This document shows positions 1-6,975 of a stretch of DNA of 12,061 nucleotides, one piece after another. Origin of the DNA: an uncultured Eubacteriales bacterium (GTDB taxonomy: Bacteria > Bacillota > Clostridia > Oscillospirales > Acutalibacteraceae); NCBI GenBank assembly GCA_934445015.1, contig CAKSDJ010000043.1, positions 1 through 12,061 on the forward strand. The letters run 5' to 3'. Every line of letters starts with the position of its first letter. Within the stretch, counting starts at the first letter, position 1. Position numbers and translations under genes: made by a program. The notes beneath the pieces are model-generated. The model was not told where the DNA came from. It worked only from the letters and a program-made list of their open reading frames with translations, and did no database searches.

Positions 1-381
1 AGTCAATATACCCGCCTGATACGGCGGATCAAGAAACGCGATGTCAAATTGCTTGTTGCAACGCATAGCAAATGTTGCGTAATCACTTTTATGTACAGTT
101 GCCTTGTCTGAAAGACAGGTATTTTCAAGGTTGGTTTTAACAACTCCGAGCGATGCGTCGGATTTATCCACAAAGTCGGCGCTTACGGCACCACGGCTCA
201 ACGCCTCAATACCTAACTGACCGCTGCCTGCAAACAAATCGAGAATACGCCTGCCTTCAATATCAAACTGAATAGAACTGAAAAGCGCTTCTTTAACTTT
301 TTCGCCCGTAGGACGCACTATATCGTTACCCGATACGGTAACTAAACGCTTGCCTCTGGCAGAACCTGTTATAACGCGCAT
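1..381 (-). CDS. rsmD: 16S rRNA (guanine-966-N2)-methyltransferase RsmD, partial (5' part)
   Basis: RsmD uses S-adenosylmethionine to methylate the N2 of G966 in 16S rRNA during 30S assembly in the cytoplasm. The 127 codons present begin at the ATG on the minus strand at 381 (MRVITGSARGKRL) and run open off the window edge. The Rossmann-fold SAM-binding motif I is at residues 48-64 (DLFAGSGQLGIEALSRG) and the catalytic motif IV DPPY is at 118-121; both are diagnostic of this family. The N-terminal RPT near residue 24 also fits. The family is usually about 180-190 residues, so roughly a third is missing beyond the window. A GAGG Shine-Dalgarno sits 8-12 bases before the ATG, and a good promoter lies further upstream at 428-457. 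The gene is divergent from rplS. Identification is confident. Confidence 0.93.
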   Translation of the reverse strand, partial: MRVITGSARGKRLVTVSGNDIVRPTGEKVKEALFSSIQFDIEGRRILDLFAGSGQLGIEALSRGAVSADFVDKSDASLGVVKTNLENTCLSDKATVHKSDYATFAMRCNKQFDIAFLDPPYQAGILT

Positions 382-427
382 TAAAAATAAACCTCACCGT
401 CGATAATGTATATAAAATACCAAGCAT

Positions 428-457
428 ATTATCTCACCAACATGGGTGTTTTGTCAA
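428..457 (-). promoter_or_regulatory. Sigma-A-type promoter of rsmD
   Basis: Read on the minus strand, a perfect -35 box TTGACA (452-457) is followed after 18 bases by a near-perfect -10 box GATAAT (428-433). The start of transcription should be near 421, about 40 bases before the rsmD ATG. The spacer holds a short imperfect palindrome, CACC...GGTG, around 436-449, which could be an operator but is too short to claim. Confidence 0.7.
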
Positions 458-527
458 CACTTAATTTTATAAAACACATATTTTGTTGCTGCAAATTTTT
501 TTACTTTTAAAAAATTAGAAAAAATGC

Positions 528-556
528 TTGATTTTTTGCGTGAGGTATGGTAATAT
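528..556 (+). promoter_or_regulatory. Extended -10 promoter of rplS
   Basis: TTGATT (528-533), a 17-base spacer, then TAATAT (551-556), with TG one base before the -10 (TATGGTAATAT), giving an extended -10 promoter. Transcription should start near 563, about 120 bases before the rplS ATG. The arrangement resembles the tig promoter at 6984-7011. Confidence 0.7.
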
Positions 557-562
557 ATTTGA

Positions 563-675
563 GCATTTGATTTCACCTTGCCCTTAAAAGGTGGGTTTAG
601 TGCCGAATATATCGACATTGAAGCGGATGGTCCTCTGACGCAGGTTCATGAACATCTGAAAAAATTTAAGGAGGA
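563..675 (+). promoter_or_regulatory. Structured 5' leader of rplS (candidate L19 leader)
   Basis: Between the predicted transcription start and the rplS ribosome binding site, two stem-loops are visible: CACCTT/AAGGTG (574-579 with 588-593, 8-base loop), and an element at 641-658 built on the palindrome GTTCATGAAC with flanking CAG/CTG. Structured leaders upstream of rplS are known in Bacillota (the L19 leader family) and are thought to give autogenous control by the ribosomal protein. The position is right, but I could not match this sequence to the family consensus, so the assignment is inferred from context. The AAGGAGG Shine-Dalgarno (668-674) lies directly after the second element. Confidence 0.4.
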
Positions 676-683
676 AAATTTCG

Positions 684-1028
684 ATGGACGCAGTAAAAGA
701 TTTAGTTGCTTCTCAACTAAAAACCGATGTGCCTGAAATTTTAATTGGTAGCACAGTTAAGGTTCATGTACGCATTAAAGAGGGCGAAAAAGAAAGAATA
801 CAGGTATTTGAGGGCACAGTTATTGCTAAAAACAATACCGGCATTGCCGAAACGTTTACCGTTCGCCGTGTGTCATACGGCGTAGGTGTTGAGCGCGTAT
901 TCCCGGTTCATTCACCGATCGTTGCCAAGGTTGAACTTGTTCGCAAGGGTCGCGTTCGCCGTGCAAAACTTTATTATTTGCGTGACCGTGTAGGTAAGGC
1001 GGCAAAAGTTAAAGAACTTATCGGTTAA
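684..1028 (+). CDS. rplS: 50S ribosomal protein L19
   Basis: L19 sits at the 30S-50S interface of the ribosome, where it contributes to inter-subunit bridges. The 114-residue product has the usual family length (about 115). Recognisable segments are the SH3-like barrel core with RIKEGEKERIQVFEGTVIA (near residues 31-49), the basic TVRRVSYGVGVERVFPVHSP stretch (59-78), and the C-terminal RRAKLYYLRDRVGKAAK (92-108). The start is fixed by AAGGAGG at 668-674, nine bases before the ATG. It is the first gene of the plus-strand cluster and is followed by a hairpin at 1047-1070 that may reduce transcription into lepB, so L19 can be made in excess of its neighbours. The grouping of rplS with lepB, rbgA and rnhB is common in Bacillota. 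Confidence 0.97.
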   Translation: MDAVKDLVASQLKTDVPEILIGSTVKVHVRIKEGEKERIQVFEGTVIAKNNTGIAETFTVRRVSYGVGVERVFPVHSPIVAKVELVRKGRVRRAKLYYLRDRVGKAAKVKELIG

Positions 1029-1046
1029 TTTTCTTTTAACGAGAGG

Positions 1047-1082
1047 GGGACGGGGCTTACGCCTTGTCCCTTTAACTTTATA
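1047..1082 (+). terminator. Hairpin after rplS, partial terminator or attenuator
   Basis: A ten-pair stem, GGGACGGGGC (1047-1056) with GCCTTGTCCC (1061-1070), includes two G-U pairs and has a TTAC loop. It is followed by TTTAACTTTAT, a broken T-tract. It lies 18 bases after the rplS stop and before lepB. The imperfect T-tract suggests partial termination, reducing but not abolishing read-through. Confidence 0.6.
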
Positions 1083-1128
1083 AAGATTGGTGGTGTTCGG
1101 TACGGACTGTAATAACGGTAATTCTGAT

Positions 1129-1743
1129 ATGGCAGAGATTATTGACAGCAGCACTAAAGCAGGCAATAACATTAACGAAACAAACGGCGACTTTAAAAAA
1201 GAGTTTTTTGATTGGGTCGAGGTTTTGGTTCATGCTATACTGGCAGTTGTATTGTGCTTTTGTTTTTTATTCAGGGTGGCCACAATTGAGGGCGATTCGA
1301 TGAAAGACACTCTTCATAATTCAGAAAAAGTAATAATAACAAACCTTTTTTATACACCGTCTGCCGGTGATATTGTTGTTATATCGCGCAATACCGAAAA
1401 CAGTGTTTATACAATGGACGCTTCTAAAAAACCCATTATCAAGCGCATTATTGCCACCGCAGGTCAAACTGTTGACATTGATTTTGAAGAAGGCGTTGTA
1501 TACGTCGACGGCATAGCCCTTGATGAGCCGTATACAAGAACGCCGACAAATTTAAAATATGACATAGATTTTCCGGTAACTGTTGATGAAGGCTGCGTTT
1601 TTGTATTGGGTGACAACCGTAACGATTCGCTTGACAGCCGTTCTTCTCAGATAGGCGATTACGGGATGATTGACACGCGCTACATTTTAGGTCACGCAAT
1701 ATGCAGAATTTTTCCGTTTGATAAAATCGGTGGTTTAAAATGA
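1129..1743 (+). CDS. lepB: Type I signal peptidase
   Basis: This membrane-anchored serine protease removes signal peptides from exported proteins. From the ATG at 1129 the product is 204 residues. It has an acidic cytoplasmic tail, one transmembrane segment (about residues 30-48), then the periplasm-like extracellular catalytic domain. The catalytic serine is Ser57 in IEGDSM and the catalytic lysine is Lys105 in IIKRIIA; the conserved GDNRNDSLDSRS box follows further on. The family normally starts close to the membrane segment, which favours ATG 1129. A longer reading from TTG 1087 adds 14 residues with no family support. Neither start has a strong Shine-Dalgarno. The stop overlaps the next start as ATGA (1740-1743), implying translational coupling to rbgA. 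Confidence 0.92.
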   Translation: MAEIIDSSTKAGNNINETNGDFKKEFFDWVEVLVHAILAVVLCFCFLFRVATIEGDSMKDTLHNSEKVIITNLFYTPSAGDIVVISRNTENSVYTMDASKKPIIKRIIATAGQTVDIDFEEGVVYVDGIALDEPYTRTPTNLKYDIDFPVTVDEGCVFVLGDNRNDSLDSRSSQIGDYGMIDTRYILGHAICRIFPFDKIGGLK

Positions 1744-2600
1744 GTAACAGTCAGAACATCCAGTGGTTTCCGGGTCATATGGCTAAAACCAGACGCAAAA
1801 TTACCGAACAGCTTAAACTTGTTGATGCGGTGGCTGAGGTTGTAGACGCAAGAATTCCGATAAGCAGCCGTAATCCTGATTTGAAGTCAATAATAGGCGA
1901 CAAGCCCCATATTATATTGCTTAATAAATGTGATATGGCTGATGACACAGCAACAAAAAAGTGGATTGAACATTATAAGTCGCAAAACATTTTTGCAATA
2001 CCCGTAGAATGTAAAAACGGCAAGGGCATATCCGCCTTTAAAGATACTGTTAAAACCGTTTTGTCAGACAAGTTAGAGCAATACCGTGCAAAAGGTATGG
2101 TTGGTAAACCGCTCAGAGTAATGGTTGTCGGCATACCGAACGTGGGTAAATCTTCATTTATTAACCGTATCGCCGGCGGTTCGCGTGCAAAGGTTGAAAA
2201 CAGACCCGGTGTTACACGCGGCAATCAATGGTTCTCGGTGGATAAAGAGCTTGAATTACTTGATACCCCGGGCGTTTTGTGGCCTAAATTTGACGATAAT
2301 ACGGTGGGCGAACATTTAGCGTTTACAGGCGCTGTTACAGACCGCATAATCGACACCGAACTGCTTGCAATGCGGCTGCTTGAAATACTTGTATCAAAAT
2401 ATCCGGATCTGTTGACCGAAAGGTATAAAATATCCGATTTTCCGGAAGACGCGTATGGTGCGTTGTGCCTCCTGGGCAAAAAACGCGGAATGATGATTCG
2501 CGGCGGCGAAACCGATACCGAACGCGCCGCCAATATGTTGCTTGAAGAATTTCGCAGTTGCAAAATAGGCAGAATTACGCTTGAAAGGGTTGCAGACTGA
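1740..2600 (+). CDS. rbgA: Ribosome biogenesis GTPase RbgA (YlqF)
   Basis: This circularly permuted GTPase is needed for a late step of 50S subunit assembly. The 286-residue product shows the permuted order: G4 NKCD (62-65), a G5-like ECK (90-92), then G1 GIPNVGKS (131-138), G2 PGVTRG (156-161) and G3 DTPG (175-178). The N-terminal WFPGHMAKT (9-17) contains the conserved histidine, here His13, matching catalytic His9 of the Bacillus subtilis protein. The C-terminal half (about 185-286) is the helical domain that contacts 23S rRNA. A GGTGG Shine-Dalgarno (1729-1733) lies inside the end of lepB, and the start overlaps the lepB stop by four bases. The neighbourhood of L19 and RNase HII is typical. 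Confidence 0.96.
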   Translation: MSNSQNIQWFPGHMAKTRRKITEQLKLVDAVAEVVDARIPISSRNPDLKSIIGDKPHIILLNKCDMADDTATKKWIEHYKSQNIFAIPVECKNGKGISAFKDTVKTVLSDKLEQYRAKGMVGKPLRVMVVGIPNVGKSSFINRIAGGSRAKVENRPGVTRGNQWFSVDKELELLDTPGVLWPKFDDNTVGEHLAFTGAVTDRIIDTELLAMRLLEILVSKYPDLLTERYKISDFPEDAYGALCLLGKKRGMMIRGGETDTERAANMLLEEFRSCKIGRITLERVAD

Positions 2601-3199
2601 TGCCCGATTTTTTATATGAACAAAACGCATGTAATAAAGGTTATAAATTTATCTGCGGCGTTGATGAGGCGGGCAGGGGTCCGCTTGCAGGACCGGTATG
2701 CGCAGCAGCAGTGATTTTGCCTCAGGATTGTGTAATCGACGGTCTTAATGATTCAAAAAAAATAAGTGAAAAAAAGCGCGAACTTCTCTTTGATATAATA
2801 ACCGAAAAGGCAATCGCATACAATATCGCGTACGGCACTCTGCAGGAGATTGAAAAATTCAACATTCTTGAAGCAACATATATCGCGATGAACCGCGCAA
2901 TCGAGGGTCTTAAACCTATGGCTGACTATGCTTTGATAGACGGCAACCGTGTACCTAAGGGCATAAAAATCCCGTGTGAAACAATAGTAAAAGGCGATTC
3001 AAAATCTTACTCGATATCGGCGGCATCAATTTTGGCAAAAGTGACCCGTGACAGATTGATGACCGAATATGATAAAAAATATCCGCAATATATGTTTGCG
3101 AAGCATAAAGGCTACGGCACAAAAGAGCATTACGCCGCAATAAAGCAGTACGGCGTATGTGAAATACACAGGCTTTCGTTTTTAAAAAATGTGCATTGA
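2600..3199 (+). CDS. rnhB: Ribonuclease HII
   Basis: RNase HII cuts the RNA strand of RNA-DNA hybrids and starts removal of single ribonucleotides from DNA. The 199-residue product is of normal length. The signature GVDEAGRGPLAGP is at residues 20-32, giving metal-binding Asp22 and Glu23. A third acidic residue is Asp114 in LIDGN and the probable fourth is Asp133 in KGDSKS. The family motif ISAASILAKVTRD follows at 139-151. The ATG overlaps the rbgA stop by one base (TGATG), with AAAGGG ten bases upstream. The end overlaps yraN by 11 bases. Identification rests on motifs and on the usual operon position. Confidence 0.97.
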   Translation: MPDFLYEQNACNKGYKFICGVDEAGRGPLAGPVCAAAVILPQDCVIDGLNDSKKISEKKRELLFDIITEKAIAYNIAYGTLQEIEKFNILEATYIAMNRAIEGLKPMADYALIDGNRVPKGIKIPCETIVKGDSKSYSISAASILAKVTRDRLMTEYDKKYPQYMFAKHKGYGTKEHYAAIKQYGVCEIHRLSFLKNVH

Positions 3200-3578
3200 T
3201 AAGGTAAAATCAATTAAATCGGCGCAATTAGGCAAAGCGGGTGAAAAATTTGTCGCCGACTTTTTAAGGTCAAAGGGTTACATAATTATAAAGCGCAATT
3301 GGCGCGACAGCCGATACGGTGAAATTGACATTGTTGCCGAAAACCATGAAAACATAGTATTTGTTGAGGTTAAAACGCGGCAAACCGACTCGCTTGTAAG
3401 CGGTGTCGAAGCAATAGATATTAACAAGCAAAGGCGAACCAAAAATGCGTCCGATATGTTTATGAAACGTATCCGCACGAATTTGCCTCCAAGAATAGAT
3501 GTTGCCGAGGTTACGGTGATTTCCGAAAACAACGGAGAGTATAAATTCAAATTAAATTATATTAAAAATGCTTTTTAG
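3189..3578 (+). CDS. YraN family protein (UPF0102, endonuclease-like fold)
   Basis: The product has 129 residues, close to the family norm of about 120. The nuclease-like core has GEIDIVA (44-50) and VFVEVKTR (57-64). Glu45, Asp47, Glu60 and Lys62 form the D/E...ExK arrangement of the PD-(D/E)xK superfamily. An N-terminal GKAGEKFVADFLRSKGY helix and the RNWR segment are also characteristic. The biological role of the family is poorly defined; a link to DNA recombination or repair is inferred from the fold. The start lies 11 bases inside rnhB with no strong Shine-Dalgarno, so translation probably depends on ribosomes finishing rnhB. The rnhB-yraN pairing is common in bacteria. Confidence 0.9.
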   Translation: MCIDKVKSIKSAQLGKAGEKFVADFLRSKGYIIIKRNWRDSRYGEIDIVAENHENIVFVEVKTRQTDSLVSGVEAIDINKQRRTKNASDMFMKRIRTNLPPRIDVAEVTVISENNGEYKFKLNYIKNAF

Positions 3579-3587
3579 GTGATTTTT

Positions 3588-4448
3588 TTGAATTATTTTG
3601 ATTTGCACTGTGATACGGCTTACCGTTGTTATGAAGAAAAACTACCGTTTACCGACAACAAACTGTCGGTCACACCTCAAAAATCCGAATGCTTTGATAA
3701 ATACTGCCAGTGTTTTGCCGTGTTTATAAAAGACGGCAAAGAAAATCCGTTTGAATATTACAAAAATGTTTTAAAGTCATTTAAAAATCAGTTGCTATCA
3801 AAACCCGATAATCTTTTGCCTGTTTTTACTGTTGAAGGCGGAACGGTTATTGAAAATGATATAAGCCGTGTTGAAACACTTGCAGCCGACGGCATATCCG
3901 CATTAACTCTTACCTGGAACGGTAAAAATCCTATTGCAGGCGGTGCGTATACACAAAAGGGGCTGACCGGATTTGGAAACCGAGTAATTACCGAACTCAA
4001 CAGATTTAAAATCGCAACCGACCTTTCGCATCTTAATAAAAAAAGTTTTTATGACGCTGTTGAAGTTGCACAGTATCCGATTGTTACCCATTCGTGCCTT
4101 GAATATGTGTGTAATCACAGGCGAAATATTGACGACACTCAGTTAAAATTGCTCATACAAAAAAACGGTATTTTCGGGCTTTGCTTTTATCCTGAGTTTT
4201 TAGGCAAAGGCGATGTTTTCGAAAACATATATAAAAATATATACCACATACTTGATATGGGGTATGAAGATTTTTTAAGCGTAGGCTCGGATTTTGACGG
4301 CGCCGATATGTCAGAAAAATTAAGCGACATTTCAGCAGTGCCGCATTTATATAAATTTTTAAAATCAAGAGGAATATCAGATAACATTCTTAATAAAATT
4401 TTTTATCAAAACGCATATAATTTTTTCAGTACAATAAGGGGAAGTTAA
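3588..4448 (+). CDS. M19 family (renal dipeptidase-like) membrane dipeptidase
   Basis: This is a binuclear zinc dipeptidase of the amidohydrolase fold. From the TTG at 3588 it is 286 residues (MNYFDLHCDTAY...). Likely metal ligands are His7 and Asp9 (HCD), bridging Glu83 (TVEGG), His168 (VTHSC) and His220. His148 (DLSH), the RRN at 178-180 and Asp235 (GSDFDG) match the conserved active-site segments. AGGTGA (3577-3582) sits five bases before TTG 3588, which favours this start over GTG 3579, which overlaps that site. No signal peptide is visible, so despite the family name it is probably cytoplasmic. Bacterial relatives cleave diverse dipeptides, including some with D-amino acids; the substrate here is unknown. 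It lies ten bases after yraN and just before thrC. Confidence 0.9.
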   Translation: MNYFDLHCDTAYRCYEEKLPFTDNKLSVTPQKSECFDKYCQCFAVFIKDGKENPFEYYKNVLKSFKNQLLSKPDNLLPVFTVEGGTVIENDISRVETLAADGISALTLTWNGKNPIAGGAYTQKGLTGFGNRVITELNRFKIATDLSHLNKKSFYDAVEVAQYPIVTHSCLEYVCNHRRNIDDTQLKLLIQKNGIFGLCFYPEFLGKGDVFENIYKNIYHILDMGYEDFLSVGSDFDGADMSEKLSDISAVPHLYKFLKSRGISDNILNKIFYQNAYNFFSTIRGS

Positions 4449-4450
4449 AA

Positions 4451-5938
4451 ATGAATTATATCAGTACAAGGAATAACTCGGTAAAGGTTCAGTCGGCCTA
4501 TGCGATTTCGCACGGAATTTCCGAAGAAGGCGGATTATATGTTCCCGAGAGCATCCCAAAGCTTTCAAAACAGGATTTTAATATTTTGGCGAAATCCGAT
4601 TATACGCAAAGAGCGGCACTTGTTCTTGAAAAGTATCTGACCGATTTTACAGACGATGAAATTGAATCTTGTGTAAAAGGCGCTTATATCGGCAGTTTTG
4701 ATGACGACAAACCGGCACCGATAGCACAACTCGGCAGCAATATAAATATTTTAGAGTTGTGGCACGGCCCTACCTGCGCTTTTAAAGATTTGGCGCTTCA
4801 ACTTCTGCCTTATCTTTTTACAACTTCAACAAAAAAGATTTCCGACGGAAAAAAAACCGTAATTTTGGTTGCAACTTCGGGTGACACCGGCAAAGCGGCA
4901 CTTGAAGGTTTTAAAGACGTTGAAAATACCGAAATAATCGTATTTTACCCAAGCGACGGCGTAAGCCCTATGCAAAAGCTGCAAATGGATTCGCAAAAGG
5001 GTTCAAACGTTCATGTTTGTGCTATCAAAGGCAATTTTGACGATGCGCAGTCAGGCGTAAAAAAAATATTTACCGACGCAAAAATCAAAGAGATTTTGGC
5101 GCAGCACAAAATGGAATTTTCTTCTGCGAATTCTATTAACTGGGGCAGACTTGTTCCGCAGATCGTGTATTACGTTTCCGCATACTGCGATATGCTTTCA
5201 AAAGGCGATGACTTAACCGACGGATTTAATGTTGTTGTTCCTACAGGCAATTTCGGTAATATTCTTGCCGCCTATTATGCCAAAGAGATGGGCGTGCCTA
5301 TAAATAAACTTATTTGTGCATCAAATGCAAATAATGTCCTAACCGATTTTATAAATACCGGTGTATACAATCGCAACCGCCGTTTTTATACAACGATTTC
5401 GCCTTCAATGGATATATTGATTTCAAGCAACCTTGAGCGTATGTTATATATCCTTTCAAACGGTAATGACGCTTATGTTGCCGAAATTCAGTCAAACCTT
5501 GTTGAAAACGGTAAATTTGAAGTAAGCGGAGATGTCTTGTCAAAACTGCAAAACACATTTTATGCCGCTTGCTGTGATGATAACGGCACCCTTGAAACAA
5601 TTAAAAATACATTTGATAAATACGGTTATCTCTGCGATACGCATACTGCCGTTGCGGTAAATGTTTACGAGCAATACCTGCAAAAAACGGGCGATAACCG
5701 ACCGGTACTTATCGCATCAACTGCGTCACCGTATAAATTTGCAAAAAGTGTTATTTCTGCCCTTACGGATAACGTGCCCGAAAATGAGTTCGGCGCTGTA
5801 GATGCCCTGTCACAACTTACCGCAACCGAAATTCCTGCTCCTATAGCAGAACTTAAAAGTGCAACCGTACGTTTTAAAGACGTATATGAAAAAAAGGATA
5901 TGTATACCGCGGTTTGCAATTGTCTTAAAATCAATTAA
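4451..5938 (+). CDS. thrC: Threonine synthase
   Basis: This pyridoxal-phosphate enzyme converts O-phosphohomoserine to threonine and phosphate, the last step of threonine synthesis in the cytoplasm. The 495-residue product is of the long bacterial/fungal type. It begins MNYISTRNN, followed by the typical GISEEGGLYVPE (22-33). The PLP-binding lysine is Lys112 in HGPTCAFKD. TSGDTGKAA (142-150), SANSINWGRL (225-234) and the phosphate-binding PTGNFGN (264-270) are all intact. The start follows AGGGGAAG with good spacing and lies two bases after the dipeptidase stop, so the pair is probably co-transcribed. A 15-pair hairpin begins four bases after the stop. No threonine-rich leader peptide or T-box is visible upstream, and no other thr gene is in the window. 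Confidence 0.97.
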   Translation: MNYISTRNNSVKVQSAYAISHGISEEGGLYVPESIPKLSKQDFNILAKSDYTQRAALVLEKYLTDFTDDEIESCVKGAYIGSFDDDKPAPIAQLGSNINILELWHGPTCAFKDLALQLLPYLFTTSTKKISDGKKTVILVATSGDTGKAALEGFKDVENTEIIVFYPSDGVSPMQKLQMDSQKGSNVHVCAIKGNFDDAQSGVKKIFTDAKIKEILAQHKMEFSSANSINWGRLVPQIVYYVSAYCDMLSKGDDLTDGFNVVVPTGNFGNILAAYYAKEMGVPINKLICASNANNVLTDFINTGVYNRNRRFYTTISPSMDILISSNLERMLYILSNGNDAYVAEIQSNLVENGKFEVSGDVLSKLQNTFYAACCDDNGTLETIKNTFDKYGYLCDTHTAVAVNVYEQYLQKTGDNRPVLIASTASPYKFAKSVISALTDNVPENEFGAVDALSQLTATEIPAPIAELKSATVRFKDVYEKKDMYTAVCNCLKIN

Positions 5939-5975
5939 AAACAGAATATCCGACTCATTATGAGTCGGATATTCT
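5930..5975 (-). terminator. Strong hairpin terminator of the DUF1540 gene, shared end with thrC
   Basis: Arms 5943-5957 and 5961-5975 pair over 15 bases without mismatch around a TTA loop. Read on the minus strand the stem is followed by GTTTTTAATTG, a usable T-tract, and it lies 14 bases after the DUF1540 stop. On the plus strand it is followed by TGTAAAG, so for thrC it would act as a 3' stabilising hairpin or a weak stop. Confidence 0.75.
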
Positions 5976-5989
5976 TGTAAAGATGTTAA

Positions 5990-6154
5990 TTATCTTGCTT
6001 TGAAAGTGTCACAGCAAGTTTCGCTGCAAGTGCAAGCGGTGCAATTTCCTACCTGAATATTACCTGCCGAGCATGAATCGTTTTCGGTGTGGTGAACGCA
6101 GTTTTTAACAGAACAACTGATACAGGTTTCGGTTTTGCAGTTTGCATTATCCAT
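5990..6154 (-). CDS. DUF1540 domain-containing small cysteine-rich protein
   Basis: A 54-residue protein with ten cysteines (6, 11, 14, 19, 28, 38, 41, 43, 47, 48). The pattern CxxCxVxxCxxHxxxxxC, then AGNIQVGNC, matches DUF1540, a short domain of unknown function found widely in Bacillota, often in spore-formers; it looks suited to binding metal. The ATG at 6154 is preceded by AAAGGATG at suitable spacing. A longer reading from 6304 would run through the neighbouring gene's start and has no family support. It is antisense to all its neighbours and ends at its own hairpin, so it is an independent unit. It diverges from the phosphoesterase gene across an 82-base gap (6155-6236) in which I found no convincing promoter boxes. 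Confidence 0.85.
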   Translation of the reverse strand: MDNANCKTETCISCSVKNCVHHTENDSCSAGNIQVGNCTACTCSETCCDTFKAR

Positions 6155-6236
6155 TATAATCATCCTTTCCGGCTTTAAGCCATAAATATTGTTTGCAGTT
6201 TTAAAAAATATATTCAGGGTAGGTGAGTCATAAAAA

Positions 6237-6938
6237 ATGAATTTATTTACACTTTCGGATTTGCATTTATCACTCGGAACAGATAAACCTATGGATGTTT
6301 TCAAAGGTTGGGAGAATTATCTTGAGCGCATTGAAACCAATTGGAAAAAATTAGTAAACAATGATGATACTGTCGTACTGGGCGGCGATATATCGTGGGC
6401 GTTATCACTTGAACAGGCAAAACCCGATTTTGAGTTCATTCACTCTTTACCAGGTGAAAAAATTATTTTAAAGGGCAATCACGATTTTTGGTGGAGCACT
6501 GTTACAAAAATAAATGATTTTTTAAATCAAAATAATTTCAATTCGATAAAAATTTTACATAATAATTGCTACTCCGACGGCAACATTGCCGTTTGCGGAA
6601 CACGCGGATGGCTTTATGACGCCGCCGGTGAAAAAGAAAAGAAAATAATTATGCGAGAGTGCGGCAGACTTGAAAAATCAATTGCGTCCGCTGTTGAAAA
6701 GGGTGTACAGCCTATAGTTTTTTTGCATTATCCGCCGGTCTACGGTGAATTTGTAAGTGACGAAATCATAAACGTATTGAAAAAATATAATATAAAAAGC
6801 GTTTATTACGGTCATATTCACGGCAGCGCTGTTGTTAATACCGTTAATACATATAATGATATACGGCTTAATCTGACATCCTGCGATTTGGTAAATTTTA
6901 CTCCCGTTTTTATAAGCAGATGTAAAATATTTGAATAA
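6237..6938 (+). CDS. Calcineurin-like metallophosphoesterase
   Basis: A 233-residue single-domain phosphoesterase. Metal-binding motifs run in order: D8xH10 (SDLHL), GGDISW with Asp51, GNHD with Asn81 and His82, His164 in LHYPP, and GHIH with His193 and His195. All the expected ligands of the two-metal centre are present. There is no signal peptide, so it acts in the cytoplasm. The substrate cannot be read from the motifs; relatives act on nucleotides, nucleic acids or phosphoproteins. AGGTGA (6221-6226) precedes the ATG by ten bases. It stands alone: divergent from the DUF1540 gene and followed by the tig promoter. Confidence 0.9.
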   Translation: MNLFTLSDLHLSLGTDKPMDVFKGWENYLERIETNWKKLVNNDDTVVLGGDISWALSLEQAKPDFEFIHSLPGEKIILKGNHDFWWSTVTKINDFLNQNNFNSIKILHNNCYSDGNIAVCGTRGWLYDAAGEKEKKIIMRECGRLEKSIASAVEKGVQPIVFLHYPPVYGEFVSDEIINVLKKYNIKSVYYGHIHGSAVVNTVNTYNDIRLNLTSCDLVNFTPVFISRCKIFE

Positions 6939-6975
6939 ACGGTTAATTTTATGTGCATAGGTTTGTATGTCAGTA

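Noticed and set aside
1087..1128. TTG-initiated 14-residue extension of LepB
   Set aside because: No Shine-Dalgarno, and the added residues have no family support; it lies next to the terminator-like hairpin.
2225..2630. Minus-strand open frames within rbgA and rnhB
   Set aside because: They are opposite-strand shadows of genes with clear motifs, and lack ribosome binding sites and recognisable domains.
6155..6304. Longer minus-strand reading of the DUF1540 protein starting at 6304
   Set aside because: It would overlap the 5' end of the phosphoesterase gene and add about 50 residues unlike DUF1540; the ATG at 6154 has its own ribosome binding site.
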